DNA of 64,000 bases from positions 558,001 to 622,000 of the forward strand of contig JAGMUV010000017.1 in the NCBI GenBank assembly GCA_020744425.1, in the 5' to 3' direction. The position numbers and the translations under genes are program-made. Numbering within the stretch: position 1 is the first letter of the stretch; each line of letters opens with the position of its first letter. The notes under the pieces were generated by a model. The model had not been told where the DNA came from. It saw nothing but the letters and a program-made list of their open reading frames with translations, and did not search any database. Of this stretch, positions 1 to 11,523 are shown one piece after another. This DNA is from Dactylonectria macrodidyma. Taxonomy: Eukaryota; Ascomycota; Sordariomycetes; Hypocreales; Nectriaceae.

Positions 1-582
1 GCCTTGGACGAGGAGCTGGGCCCGCTCGGGAAGGGAGTGCTGGTGTACACCCAACATGCTAAGACGGTCTCTAAGCCGCCTCTGTTCAACTGTTCTGCCG
101 TCCTCTCACCCATAATGGGCACATTTTTGACTGAAAAGTCCGAGGGTGAGAAACCGATTCCGCGCCGTTCACTACAACCACAGCCACGCTCATTTTCCCT
201 AGGTTCCCTCTTATTCCTTCCCAGCGGTATCATCTGGCTGGCCGATACCGTCCTTTACTTACCCTTCAACTCGTTGAAGAGCCTCCACCTGCTCTTTATA
301 CGCGATGAGGCGTCTGCAACTGCGGAAGATCGCAGTCCCATCGTTGCAATGGGCATGATACTGTCCGTCACGGAGCCCTTCTACGAGGCTCAAGGACACG
401 CGGTCGGTGCAAAGACGCTGCATTTCACCAACATTGAGAACTTTGCTTCGGTGGAACCATCCATACAAAACTATTCTCTGGCGCATGGTATCAATTTTAT
501 GAAGCTGGAGCAAACATTCTACGATTATGCCCAGGGGCAAATGATGACGGGCTACATGCCGCTTGCAGATCCTGCCATGTAA
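1..582 (+). CDS. Partial hypothetical protein (5' end outside window)
   Basis: The reading frame is open from the first base and ends at TAA 580-582, giving at least 193 codons, so this is probably the 3' part of a gene that starts left of the window. The first half is low in recognisable structure and has a hydrophobic stretch around residues 66-92. The last 70 residues are better balanced and look more like real protein than the rest. I see no signal peptide, catalytic motif or family signature and do not recognise it. An intron inside the first half is possible, because the proline- and serine-rich part could be translated intron. Function is unknown. Confidence 0.35.
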   Translation, partial: ALDEELGPLGKGVLVYTQHAKTVSKPPLFNCSAVLSPIMGTFLTEKSEGEKPIPRRSLQPQPRSFSLGSLLFLPSGIIWLADTVLYLPFNSLKSLHLLFIRDEASATAEDRSPIVAMGMILSVTEPFYEAQGHAVGAKTLHFTNIENFASVEPSIQNYSLAHGINFMKLEQTFYDYAQGQMMTGYMPLADPAM

Positions 583-3114
583 GGGATGTGTGGGCCTTCT
601 GTCTCATTGCACTATTTTGGATTACTTCTTTCGACCAACAGACGCCTCTTAATTGGCTGATGGTGGCCTGTGTATTTTTGTGTATTTATGTGTATTTAGT
701 CTTTGAATTTGTGCTTCTCCTATCGGATTCTCTTAACCAAATGCATTGATAATGCTGTGACTGCCGTTTCGAGACTGTTTTATGCAGCTGTTGAACATAT
801 AGGCGGGCTATATCGGTGATTCTTGAGGCACTAGAAGTTGGATGGAAGATAAGAGACACGAATCGCGGCATGCGCCGTCTCCATAGTGCCGGCGCATGAC
901 CATGTGTTGGCTTGGACTAGATCCTCATATCTGTCAAGGAATTCTGCCGTATAATTAGTGGCCATTTGAGGTTCGGAGAATGAGCCACCTCAATTTCCTC
1001 GTTGATTATCATCATATTTTTTAGCGATCAAATACATATCCCAGTGCTAGGTCAGCCGAGGCGTAGATACCCCGCGGTTCTGGAGGCAGCTTGGGTGGCA
1101 GGAAGTGCTGCATATGACTCGCCCCACTTCAGGCAATGGGGATTATTATATGCAGCTGGAGCATGTAAAGTGGCTTGAATAAAATGTTTGAGGAGATAGC
1201 GAAGTCCCATCCATCAACGAGTTTATAAAACCAGAACTGCCTATAACTATAAATGTAGATAGCTGAGAGTAAGTTTCCAGCTAAGTGATTCGCTATTTGC
1301 TCTTTCGGGATTTAGTTGCTCGGACAGTAGTCAGAGAGCAGTTCTAAAGTAATATAACTGCAGTGAGCGCTCAATTCCAAGCAAAGAAGTGGAAATTATA
1401 TCTATAATCCTCCACTCCATCAAGGGCGAGTTGCTATCGCGTTGTTAAAGAACACTTTTCTTTCACACGATTGTTTTTCGCATCTTTACCCCCGATGCTT
1501 CCACGGAAACCAATCTTGAAGCTTTTTTAGGTTAGTAATAGCAAAGAAACCGCTCCCAATTGGCATGCGAGGTGTCGCGCCCCCTGTGAGTCTCCAGTTT
1601 AACCCGCGCACCAACCACATCGCGCCGAGCCACTGACTGATCATGAATCCCAGCTACCTGTAGGCACCGGCCTCGCGGTTAGACTTGGGAGAGAGATGGG
1701 AGATGTAGCGTGTACATGAAGTGAAGGTACATGAAGTGTAGGTATGCTACTAGGTACCAAGCACCACCAACGGGCGAGGTAGGCTAATCAGTTGTCTAGA
1801 ATGCAAAGCCTCCCGAGTACAGGCAGCTCACTCGCATCGAAGATAATACTTGGAAGGCGCTTCACCCTCTCCATCAGCAGATTTGGAAGTTGTGGTCTTC
1901 TTTGTCTGCTGGCTGAAGCTCATCTCGCAGCATCACCGGCCCTTGGGGGAAGGGATGACGGCCTACTGTGTACCAGGTACACACTGGCTTTTGCCCAATC
2001 TACTCCCCCCTCATTGCCCCTCTTAGCCCCTCATTCCCTCTCAGTAAGTTCCCTCTTCTACCCGCTTCTCTCAGCTACCATGATTTCTGAGTAGTCTTTT
2101 TGCTTTAGCCGCTGGCTTCAGGAGACGCTGATCCGTGGTGATGTCTCTTGCTACGGCCGTCTGCCGCGGCCTCGTGGCGATGAGTGCACTCCCGCACCCA
2201 AACCGAGAGTACCAAGCCTTGTGGCAGCCGCTCTGCTGGGGACGAGAATATCCCGGTTGCTGTAGCCGTCAGACACGAATCCAACAGGCTGCGTCGTGGC
2301 ACCACACTTTCACAGGCCCGGCAGGGACGTCGACACAGAGTGGTAGATGTTTGGGCAGATCCAGAGAAGATGATAGATACAGTGCAACTGATACTGCTAG
2401 ATGCCCCTTGTCTAGTTTTGGTAGGGTCGGGTTCTTTGTGGGTGATGGTGTTGGTGTTGGCTCTGCCCTGGTTTCGGTACAGAGACCCGATATGTCACTG
2501 CTTAGAGTTGTCGCCACAGGGGGCTTGTGATTAACTAGCAGTAACAGGGCCATTCAGCACACCTAAATCCACTTCAGTCCAATGCCTGCATTACCAGGCC
2601 ATAGCTCAGCTACGGGCGGCGGTGCTCAGCTCCAGAAACGGAAATGGAACACGGTACACTTGGAGGTCTCGTCTATGAGGAATTTGGTATTTTGGTCTTC
2701 AGATGCTCCAAGAATTCCTCTTTTCCCACACTTTTTTCTCTATCGGTCTTTACCGGTTGCCGAGTTTGCCGCTTTAGGGGGTGAGGGAATGCTTACACGC
2801 TTGGACGTTGACTGTTGGTTGGGAGAATGTCGTATACCGAGGGCAGTACCAGTACTATGTACCTCCCCATACACACACTTTATACAACTGGTTCGCCAAT
2901 CCAAGCTGGATGCCTAAATCAAAATTCCGCTCATTTGTGCCAGCATAAAAACTACGGTTTCGGCTCCCTCTCCTTGCGCTCTTTTTTCTGTCTCTCAGCT
3001 TCCATCTTCTCCCTGCCTCAGCCCTATCTACATAGCCCGTGCAACTCTATCTACCATCTGTGCGTCTATTAAGCTAAATACGTATGTTCTACCCGTCCCT
3101 GATACCATTAATAT
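583..3114. other. Gene-poor stretch
   Basis: Only short, mutually overlapping frames occur, none longer than about 130 codons, and none has a convincing start, splice pattern or protein family. The 1.8-3.1 kb part is pyrimidine-rich on the + strand, as fungal promoters often are. I see no RNA gene. Confidence 0.5.
1713..1742. repeat. Two-copy 15-bp tandem repeat
   Basis: TACATGAAGTGAAGG (1713-1727) is followed at once by TACATGAAGTGTAGG (1728-1742), with one mismatch. It is a small local duplication in non-coding DNA. Confidence 0.8.
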
Positions 3115-3633
3115 TTGTTGGTTTTTGACTCTGAGCAAGTGCAGTGGAGCGGCCATGGATATTCCTGCTTCACACGCCTTGTCGAGCAACTATTCCTCGA
3201 TTTTTCGTTGCATGACGTGATCCATAGAAGATGGCCGGTGGTAGAGCCCTGGGCAACTATGTACGTTGATTCCGTTCTCGAGCAAAGGTTTGGTGACGCG
3301 GTGTGGGCACGTTATCACATGGAGGGAGGCCTGGAAAATGGCATCATTCATATTCCGCCAAATTCGGACATTTCGGTGTTGGACAGTATCAAGGAGGATG
3401 CGATTGGATATAAGACTAGCGAGCCGGACTTGTATTCAAAGGCTCTGCTGTTCTACGCGAGAACGAGCAGCACGGACGGGCACCCGGACGTGATAGAAAT
3501 CATCTTTGAAGCTGATAGCGCAGAGCCCGCCGAAGCCGTAGACGAAGAGGTTGAAGAGGATGAAGATGGAGAGGATGATGGTGGGGAAGGTAGAGATGCT
3601 ACTGGAAACGACCAGTCAAGGAGCAATTTGTAA
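3115..3633 (+). CDS. Hypothetical protein with acidic C-terminus
   Basis: This is an open frame of 172 codons ending at TAA 3631-3633. The first in-frame ATG is only at 3259, so the frame before it is probably the 3' part of an exon; GTGCAG at 3138-3143 could serve as a splice acceptor. Residues up to about 120 have ordinary composition. The tail from about residue 133 is almost purely Glu/Asp/Gly (EEVEEDEDGEDDGGEG), typical of a disordered acidic tail. I see no signal peptide, membrane segment or known domain. It may be a gene fragment rather than a working gene: upstream sequence offers no clear first exon. Function is unknown. Confidence 0.35.
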   Translation: MLVFDSEQVQWSGHGYSCFTRLVEQLFLDFSLHDVIHRRWPVVEPWATMYVDSVLEQRFGDAVWARYHMEGGLENGIIHIPPNSDISVLDSIKEDAIGYKTSEPDLYSKALLFYARTSSTDGHPDVIEIIFEADSAEPAEAVDEEVEEDEDGEDDGGEGRDATGNDQSRSNL

Positions 3634-5674
3634 TTTAGAGCGAACTGCACGTTCAGCGTCAGAACCAGATTGAGTATCGAGAAACCATTGTTCACACTCG
3701 CCTTATCTGATCCAATCTAACCGTGCGTATCAAACACGCCGAGCAATTAGTGCCTTGGATCTGCCAAATCCACTTCAGGGCGGGTGTTTCTCAGCTCGGC
3801 TATGGATAGGTCTTCTCCATCGGGACGCCCAGGTTGTAAAATCTAGTATTAACTTCAGCCAGCGAGCCGGCCCCGGGCCTTCGATCCCAACCCGAAACTC
3901 TATTATCAAGGTCGTCACCAGCCGCTGCTACTTTTAGGCTCTAGCCGGTCCTCAACTAGCCACATTGTGCCACCTTGTGCCACCTTGTGCATTAACCTCC
4001 TGCCACTTTTGTAAATCCTCTGTTGGTTCTCTGCTGATTCTGTGTTGGTTATTGTCACTCGCAATCATAGTATGATCACCTGACACTGATGTGCCCTACA
4101 ACTCACTGTTGGTCCTCCACGCGAGCGTCAGCCACTCGGTTCCCGGCACAACCCGCTCCTTTCATTCACAGGCATCCTCCTGTTATTTTAGCCGGTTTCT
4201 CTTGACGTTGGCCGCAAACCACGCCATAGAGAATCATTGGGATGCATGCAGAGTTTGTCAGACCAACATCTTCTTAGTAACCTTCTTTCTGCCAATCACA
4301 CGAATCCTCTATTGCGTAACCGCCGTCACCAAGCATGCTGGCCCATGCCATCAGATACATTCCCTACTCATCAATGGAACTTTTTCAACATATCAAACCA
4401 GGCCCGTGAACAGGATCATCGCCAAGTACCTGCGCATGACAAGTGCGCCCGTCACTTTTCAGAGGCTGCCGGCGCAGGTCAGGTTGCCTACCTACCCCGA
4501 TTTTGAGACATAAAGGCACAGGATAGGAGCTTGATTATTTGCAGCATGCAGAATTGTGACTTCCATGGCCAATCTACTTTACTCGTTCATATTCATTATG
4601 AGTCACATGTTCGAAGACATAAGTGAAGTGACCCTTAGCCTCGGTCCTTTTTCAGCCTTTGGTAATTCTCGAATTAGGCCTGGGAGGCTCTTCGACCTCT
4701 TGGACGCTTGTGACTCGCTATCTGACACCACTCGTCGCGTTTACACTCATGATTGCACTGGCGTGGGCATGGCCATGATTGAATGCGCATAGGAATAGAC
4801 AAGCCAGCTCTGGCAGACTGATGCCCCCAATATAATGGCATTCTTGAGAGGACTGGACTTCTTCGAGGTGGTCGCCTGAAGGAAAGGCATCGACTGACAG
4901 CAGTGGAGTAGTAGGTACGTCAGCAAAAGTGTTATTATGGATGTTACGCCTGGCTAACGTCATTTGAAACAGAGCCAGCTTCAAGAAGTTGCAGAAAACA
5001 GCCCACAAACAGCAATTGAAACATTTGCCTAGCCACCCACCAAAGAGACACGGGGTAGAAAGAAACAGCTCGAGAGGCAGATCCTCGAGAGTGAGCCCCC
5101 TCAGCGTCATCAAAGGAGACTTAGCTTAAGAACACCAGCAAGTGTATAACGCCCGTATAGCAGCTGGAACGGGGCTGAAGAGCGGCGAGCTATTATCTCG
5201 AAGATGATTGAAGGGATGGAAGAGAAGGACCAGGAACTGGAGCGAGAGCAGCTGAATGTATCTCCGGTCTCACGCTTCGTGTGGCTGGAAAAGGCTGGGA
5301 ATTTGTTATCCTGGAGGAGCCGGAGGCTGTGGATACTGAAGTTCGATGGGTTCTGGAGACGTCGGCGGCAGCAAGACTGTAGACGCGAGGTTAACAATGG
5401 AATGCTCGATAGGCCACTGATTCATGGCAATCATGTTATTTCTTGTTGTTGAACTCTCTCCTATACTTCCAGTAATGATTCCAGTAATGACTTCACGGCG
5501 CGCACTTGGCTTTTCCATGCAGGCGACCAAGTAGTCATACCCAAGACCAAGGGTAGATCCCCCACTTCGATGAGTCTTGAATTCATGGACGCTTCAGCGT
5601 TGAAGGGCCTATACATACTGCAAGACTAGTGGAGAGTCTAATTTCAATCCTTAGAATACAGTAACAGGGCTTGC
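3634..5674. other. Gene-poor stretch
   Basis: No convincing gene. On the + strand from about 4970 to 5400 the translations contain short charged, helix-like runs (for example MIEGMEEKDQELEREQ at 5204) that break into different frames. This could be the decayed end of a coiled-coil protein gene, but no family is recognisable. Confidence 0.4.
3961..3990. repeat. Three-copy 10-bp tandem repeat
   Basis: CACATTGTGC, CACCTTGTGC and CACCTTGTGC stand head to tail, with one mismatch in the first copy. The repeat is non-coding. Confidence 0.8.
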
Positions 5675-6105
5675 ATGCGTGGAGCGAAATCTGTCTACGG
5701 AAACCCTCGCGCACCGGATGCATTTCTTTGCGGTGTAAGTCTATGGGTGGCGTGTGAAAATGGCCTAACGACGGAAACAGTGGGTTTCTGGAGCAGCATC
5801 CAAGTACTTCGTTGGTAAGCCCGCACGGGGGTCGTTCTTTTCTAAGCTCCTAGCTGACCTTGATTTTATCAGTGAGCGACCATCAGCCCCAGTGTGAAGT
5901 ATATAATCGTTAGCGGCGATGGAGGCTAATACATCAAAGCAACTGTTGGATTTCCGCCTTCGACTACGTTGAAGGCTTGTCTCGCAATAGCCGGATTGAA
6001 ATCGTCACTAGCACCAAGATGATCGGCAACTGCCCGTATGCGTCGATTGCTATACACCCACATTCAGGGAAGAGTGGGGTTCTTATGGATATGACAGTGG
6101 ACTAA
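5675..6105 (+). pseudogene. Decayed small cysteine-containing ORF
   Basis: A three-exon model can be drawn: ATG 5675 to 5734, a GTAAGT-CAG intron (5735-5780), an exon 5781-5814, a GTAAGC-CAG intron (5815-5872), then an exon from 5873 to TAA 6103-6105. Both introns have textbook borders and the phases match. The frame contains a UAG at 5911-5913, followed by about 63 more open codons that include NCWISAFDYVEG and KMIGNCPYASIAIH. The product would be a protein of about 110 residues with four or five cysteines, the size of many secreted fungal proteins, but no clear signal peptide is visible and I do not recognise a family. It may be a pseudogene, or the model may be chance. Confidence 0.25.
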
Positions 6106-6873
6106 TGATTTCACCACTGACCCAGTAGCCTGAGAACCCGCGTTAATTCGCCGATCCGAGACCGTCTTCAGACAGATGTTGGTTTGTTACCCCGACTTTG
6201 AGAGCGATGACCTCCTCTCCATGAGCTTCGGTACTGTGCCGCCTAAAATCGACCGGAAACAGGTTTCTCATTCCGCGTTCGTGCATTCTTGACACCATAG
6301 GCATTTGGAAAACACAAGATATCCCTTCCTTTGGCCCCCACGGACGGTAACTTCCAGAGGGTCAGATTCGAATACGAGGAACATGATACGTCGCATTTTC
6401 CTACAGGCTTTAAGCATCCACCACAAAACACATATCAGGTCTCTGTAGCGTATATCAGCTCCACAACATTGATCAAGAATGTTGCTCTGGCCCTCGAGGC
6501 TCGCATGCTTGATACATGCTGGTGTCGGCGACCTGCCCAGCCATTACATGGTTCTCCCTTGCTGCCTCGGCATCCAAGCCCTACCAGGAAAACTGCCTCA
6601 GAGGCTTCGGCCCAGCCCTAGCCAGTGGAGCAGTTTCTCCACAGCCGTTGAGGGATCCCCCTGTCTCGAGACAGCCACTGCTTACTGTGGCATTCCCCCC
6701 TGCATCTCACCCACCAACCACTGCCCCGGCTAGCAGGGACCCAGCCCCAGCATAGCCAGGCTTATTTCCCTTGGCAGGAATCCTTCATCGCAAATAACTT
6801 TCTAAAAAATCAGCTTTATTAAGCGAACCCTCCAAAATCTGACAGCATATCAACTTTTCCCGAATAGTTGCAG
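6106..6873. other. Intergenic region upstream of the 6.9 kb membrane protein
   Basis: No supported gene. The C-rich stretch around 6580-6760 translates into proline-rich frames on the + strand but lacks start and splice signals. It probably includes the promoter and leader of the next gene. Confidence 0.5.
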
Positions 6874-9204
6874 ATGATGGCCGCTGACAATATACCCTTG
6901 CTGCCCTCTAGTACCTTTAAAGCGGCCGGCCCGTCGACGAAACGCTCCCTTCTTACTCCCTTCAGATATCACCAGCTACCAGACGAGATGGGGTCCGAAA
7001 TGAATCAACAGCGGTCCGACGAAACCCCTGGTCTCTCGTACGTGGACTACTCAGAACCCTCGTCCGTTAGCTTCAACGAGCGAGGGTCGCAAGCGTTCCC
7101 TGGCCAGTCTCCCGAGGCTGGCTCGCGCCTCACTTCGCCATATACACCGTCCTCGCCCGTCTTCCGCAGCAGGCATGACAGCCAGATTAACCCTCTCATC
7201 CAATCCGACCGTCCGCCTCAAGCCAAGATGACTGGCCGCCGTGTTCTCCAGCCCAGCAAGACGAGCATTCACGCGGCTCGCCCGCCGTCCTTCTGGGACA
7301 CACTCCTCCATAGCAAGTGGTCCATGGTCATCTGTCTAGCCATTGGCGTTGCGGCTGCTCTTGGACATCACTTCCTCTACTGGCATCTCGATGGCCGCGA
7401 GGCCATCAACCAGCAATGGTGGCTGCGGCTGGGTCAATTTATTTCTTTCTGCGCGAAAGCAGCGTTTGTCCTCGCGCTCTTGATGGCCCATTCGCAAGCC
7501 GCTTGGAGAGAGGTTGGACTGCGGAGCTACTCCGTCAAGGCTGTCGACTCTCTCTTCGGTGCGGCCCATGATGCTACCGAGCTCTTCAGTAGAGAGGCTT
7601 GGAAGAAGTCGTGGCTCGTCATGTTCCTTGCCATCTACGTCTGGGCCAGCCCGCTGGTAGTTATCTTCTCCTCCGCCACCCTCAACGTTGTTGCGGAGAC
7701 TAAACGTGAAGAGACCATGTGCCCGTCTGTCCGGACCCTCAACTTTTCTCACGAGGAGACAAACGACTTTAGGTACATCAACATCCCCGAAGGCCAGGAA
7801 CTAAGGAGTCTTTCGTTCTCTCTATGGAACACAACCACCCCAAGCCCCGACGACGAGGGTCACATCGATTATTGGACCAAAACCAGTGATCAGTTCGCGT
7901 CCATCGCCTACAAGGTCCTGTACGGAAAGGACGCCATCGCCAGGGAGGACGTGGCCCTCGAAGTCTGCGGCCCTGGCTGGAACTGCTCTACCACCATCAA
8001 CTTCGTGGGACCTGGATACAAGTGTGAACAGCTCGCTAGCGGAGACGACACCGAAATTAAGCAGTTCAATGGCACTTCGGCTCCCTTCAACCTCACTGAT
8101 ATCGCTCCGCGCGGAAATCTAACTTACTTCGCCGTCGCTGACGAGGGCGATTATGACCCGCAGCAAATCAACTCGGGCGAGGCCGGTATTCCCGTCGACC
8201 TGGAGCCTCCCTTCCCCAAGAACCTAGGCGCCTTCCGAACTGAGCCCGTTATCTGGCTTGGATATGCATCCGTGGAGAACCTGACTGTGAAGCATCCGGA
8301 TTTAAACGACGGCAGCGACGAGTGGAATAAGGCTTACGAGCCCGTCGTCTTCGCCTGCGATCACTACGAGCTCAACTACACAGTCAACCTCAACTATACG
8401 GGTGGTCTGCAGAGCTATGAAGTCGTGAAGCGGGATTATCTGCACAAAATCGTCGACACCAAGTTTGTGCGGGGTGAAGACGCGGACGACGGCACTCTGG
8501 ACGAGACTAAAGCGGTACCAGAAGAGAACTACGTCTTCCCAGCGGACATTGCTAACTATCGCCGAACTGCCGCCTATCATTCCATGGGCAAGCAACTGCG
8601 CGATCTGATTCACGGAGACATCAAGATCCCCGGCACCATCACCGAGTCCAAGGTCATTCCTTCGCGCCTCATCGATCGTCACGAGTGGCTGCCCGTGCCC
8701 AATCTTCAAGAAGAAGTGCGACGACTGTACGAAGATATCATCATTTCGCTCTTCTCCGACCCCCAGATGATCGCCGTCTCGTGGGCCTCTGATGCCAGCA
8801 AGCGTTCCGGTGTCGCCGTCGGCGGCGAGGACACAAACCATCCGTGCCTTCGCCAGCAGACAGGCAATTTCTTCTTCTACCAGTGGCAGGTCCTCCTGAC
8901 TGTGTACACCATCTCCCTCGTCATTGCTACGGTCGGAGTTGTTTCTGGTTTCCTGGCCATGCACAAGGAAGGATTTCAGGAGCAGCGCGAGATGAGTTTC
9001 TCGTCGATTGCAGAGTCTACCAATGGAGCCAAGATCTTCAGGGAGGTGGACAAGGATACCATGATTAGATATGTTCGTGTGGATGGACATGGCGGAGAAA
9101 GCGTTTATCAGTTCGAGCGGGAGGATGGCAGATACGAGAGCAGCTCAAGGTCGGACATTGGCGATAAGAACCGGAGTTCGGTTAGGGAAGTGGGAGGAGT
9201 TTGA
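6874..9204 (+). CDS. Large multi-pass membrane protein with glycosylated ectodomain
   Basis: A single exon encodes 776 residues from ATG 6874 (another ATG follows directly at 6877). The N-terminal 140 residues are Ser/Pro-rich and probably cytosolic. Hydrophobic helices lie near residues 151-173, 188-206 and 247-268, followed by a long ectodomain of about 400 residues with many N-x-S/T sites (for example NCS, NGT, NLT, NYT) and paired cysteines. A fourth helix lies at about 672-696, before a charged tail of about 80 residues. This layout is that of a fungus-specific family of unknown function; homologues are sometimes labelled 'formylmethionine deformylase-like', but no deformylase motif is visible here. 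Location is predicted at the plasma or endomembrane. The frame is intact, and codon use is GC-rich like the well-kept genes at 44-54 kb. Confidence 0.85.
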   Translation: MMAADNIPLLPSSTFKAAGPSTKRSLLTPFRYHQLPDEMGSEMNQQRSDETPGLSYVDYSEPSSVSFNERGSQAFPGQSPEAGSRLTSPYTPSSPVFRSRHDSQINPLIQSDRPPQAKMTGRRVLQPSKTSIHAARPPSFWDTLLHSKWSMVICLAIGVAAALGHHFLYWHLDGREAINQQWWLRLGQFISFCAKAAFVLALLMAHSQAAWREVGLRSYSVKAVDSLFGAAHDATELFSREAWKKSWLVMFLAIYVWASPLVVIFSSATLNVVAETKREETMCPSVRTLNFSHEETNDFRYINIPEGQELRSLSFSLWNTTTPSPDDEGHIDYWTKTSDQFASIAYKVLYGKDAIAREDVALEVCGPGWNCSTTINFVGPGYKCEQLASGDDTEIKQFNGTSAPFNLTDIAPRGNLTYFAVADEGDYDPQQINSGEAGIPVDLEPPFPKNLGAFRTEPVIWLGYASVENLTVKHPDLNDGSDEWNKAYEPVVFACDHYELNYTVNLNYTGGLQSYEVVKRDYLHKIVDTKFVRGEDADDGTLDETKAVPEENYVFPADIANYRRTAAYHSMGKQLRDLIHGDIKIPGTITESKVIPSRLIDRHEWLPVPNLQEEVRRLYEDIIISLFSDPQMIAVSWASDASKRSGVAVGGEDTNHPCLRQQTGNFFFYQWQVLLTVYTISLVIATVGVVSGFLAMHKEGFQEQREMSFSSIAESTNGAKIFREVDKDTMIRYVRVDGHGGESVYQFEREDGRYESSSRSDIGDKNRSSVREVGGV

Positions 9205-11523
9205 TTATGATACTTTGGACTATAGTAAGCGGCATTTTTCTGCATCATTACAGGGCAAGATAATTGGACTTGTCAAAAAGCGGTGCTTTCGTTCACATAT
9301 CAACACCATCATCCGCCTGGCCCGTGAAGCAACCGAGCGCTGATCAGAATGAACCCGCTGGAATTTGTAAGCTCGGAGGGGCTCAAAAAGCCAAGACTCG
9401 GGAAAATGCAGGCTCGGAGGCTGGAGGCACACAAGGCGGACGGGCTTGCGCCAGGATCGGCTCCAAGACCATCAGCTGACGGCAAGGACAAGGGTCTGCT
9501 GGGGCTTGTGGAACTCAGCCTTTTGTCGTCATCAATCCCCGATGAAATCAGTCCCCGAAGGCATCAAGTCCTCGCATCAGCGTAATAAATATACACATTG
9601 GCAGCCTTAATTGCAACTCAGAATGTCTCTCGAGTCTCGGTGTCCGGCGACAACTTTCCCAGACCCGAAAACAGCGGAGAGGCAAGAGTTGGCTTTAAGA
9701 TTAAAGGCTGGACGCCGTCAGATGCAGGTTACATGGGGGGCTGGCAGGATTTATTAGCCTTGGCTAAGATGCTTATTGCTTAACCAGGATAAACATGTCC
9801 GCCACGGTTTCAGCCGACTGTGCATGCGGAGCCGTGCACCGCCCATCCTATTCATAGAAGGAGATCCGATTTCGCCGCAGGTATCGAGAATCGAGAAAGC
9901 GGGCTTAGCGGACGCCTCTGAGATGCAGCTGATTCCCGATCTTGTCATCTTGCCAATCACGGATGAGGCAGTTATTGAGGCAGTCCTCTCACTTCTCATT
10001 CTGCCTCCCCGCCCACTGCCTCCCTTGACTCTCTTCTGCAGCCATCTTGGACCCCGGCCTTTGTTTGCTGACGGCATGACAGCGATACCAGTAGCGGGAC
10101 GGATACCCGCGATGACGCCCGGAACGACGCGTAGCGATAGGCTGGGTCGGACTAACCCGGTCGGCGAATGGATCCCTCACTCGGGGAGGAAGTGGGTAGA
10201 ACTGGGGCTGAAAGCCCAACAAACGCTTGTCCAAAACTCCAGGTTACAGGGTAGGACGACAACGAAGTGCATCAAGTGCATGGGCTTTTCGGGGAACGAA
10301 CTTAGAGGCGCTCTTTTTTTTTTTTTTTTAACAGGGTTCTGAAGATTACTTGATAGTGGGACATCATTAAGGCTTTCTGTGCAACGTTAGTAGGTAGTCA
10401 AGGACTATTAGTGAAGCACATATTTGCTGGCAGTACTAAGATGGGCTCAGGCAAAGGGAGTGGCGAATCCGGTATCGCTTTACTGGCAACCCGAACTAAG
10501 ATTTGTTTCCTGCCGGTATGAGGAAACATGGTCTATGCATGGTGATTGCAACTTCGATCAGATGACGGAGTTTGTAAAATGAGCGTCATGGTTGCAAACG
10601 ACGAGTCAAGGCAAATAAAAATACCCTGAGTGCCACTATGTGACTAATGCGCTGATTTGTCAAGCGTCAAGACACAGGTTTGCGATATTTTCTGGGTAAT
10701 TAAAAGCAAAGACGGAAGTTTGCGGCGCTATCGGCACACATGGAATGTGCCTCCAGCTCACAGCCTTTACTGCAATTCCGTGTCCTGGCGTCCTGAGTAA
10801 GTGACTACAGTGTATCGCGTTTGTGCATTTCACCTGTTATGGTTTTCACTTGATAGTAAAGCTGACTTGCTTAATTTAATGGCAATCGATATGTCTGGCT
10901 CTCGGATGTTCTGGGCTGTTGGTTAGCTTCCCTGATAATGCCGTTCTTCAATCTGCATACGGCCGCTCAACGTATACAGCTTGTTTTAGAGTGGAATACA
11001 TTGATTTAGACGAGTGGGCAATCTATTGCATGGCTATCTCCTGAGGAAATAACTCGGTTGGCCCACATGGCGTCCCATGAGTCAAGCTAGTACTCGGCCT
11101 TTTTGTCAGAAGCCCAAACATAGGTCTCGATGCCCGTGAAGGAATTTTGCCGTGTGGCGGTTACTCAAGCATCAAGACCGCCACCTCAGTTTTCCTCTTG
11201 ATCATGTACAAAATTTTGGGTATAAAATACAACGGTGCGACTTCGATTATATATGCTTACTACTTGACACCTCATGCAAAACTATCCGCCAGCCTCTGCC
11301 CCGTTGGCATTTCAACCAATAGTGTCGTTCTGTCACTGCCCTATGATGTACAACTGCACTCAACTCCCGGGTTAATATTAGTCCATTATTAACATTTAAG
11401 CGCCAACCTTTCAGCTTCTCATGAAACCAGGCTGTGGAATTTCCCTCACACATCACCACATTCGGTAACCAAGAACCTGATCGCCGCGTCTGCAGGCAGT
11501 GTCGGTGTCGGCATTAACGCACG
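9205..11523. other. Long intergenic region
   Basis: No supported gene in 2.3 kb. Short frames at 9.26-9.58 and 9.78-10.34 kb (best 188 codons) lack family resemblance and splice structure. A 16-base T run lies at 10314-10329. The segment 10.3-11.5 kb is AT-richer and has stops in all frames. Confidence 0.5.
10314..10329. repeat. T16 homopolymer tract
   Basis: Sixteen consecutive T residues in non-coding DNA. Length is likely to vary between strains and to be error-prone in sequencing. Confidence 0.9.

Noticed and set aside
3115..3633. Nucleosome- or histone-chaperone-like protein because of the acidic tail
   Set aside because: An acidic tail alone is not diagnostic, and no chaperone fold or motif precedes it.
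8302..9090. 262-codon minus-strand frame under the 6.9 kb membrane protein
   Set aside because: Antisense shadow of an intact + strand gene with obvious helices and glycosylation sites.
9776..10342. 188-codon + frame
   Set aside because: It is overlapped by equally open minus frames, runs into the T16 tract and has no recognisable domain.
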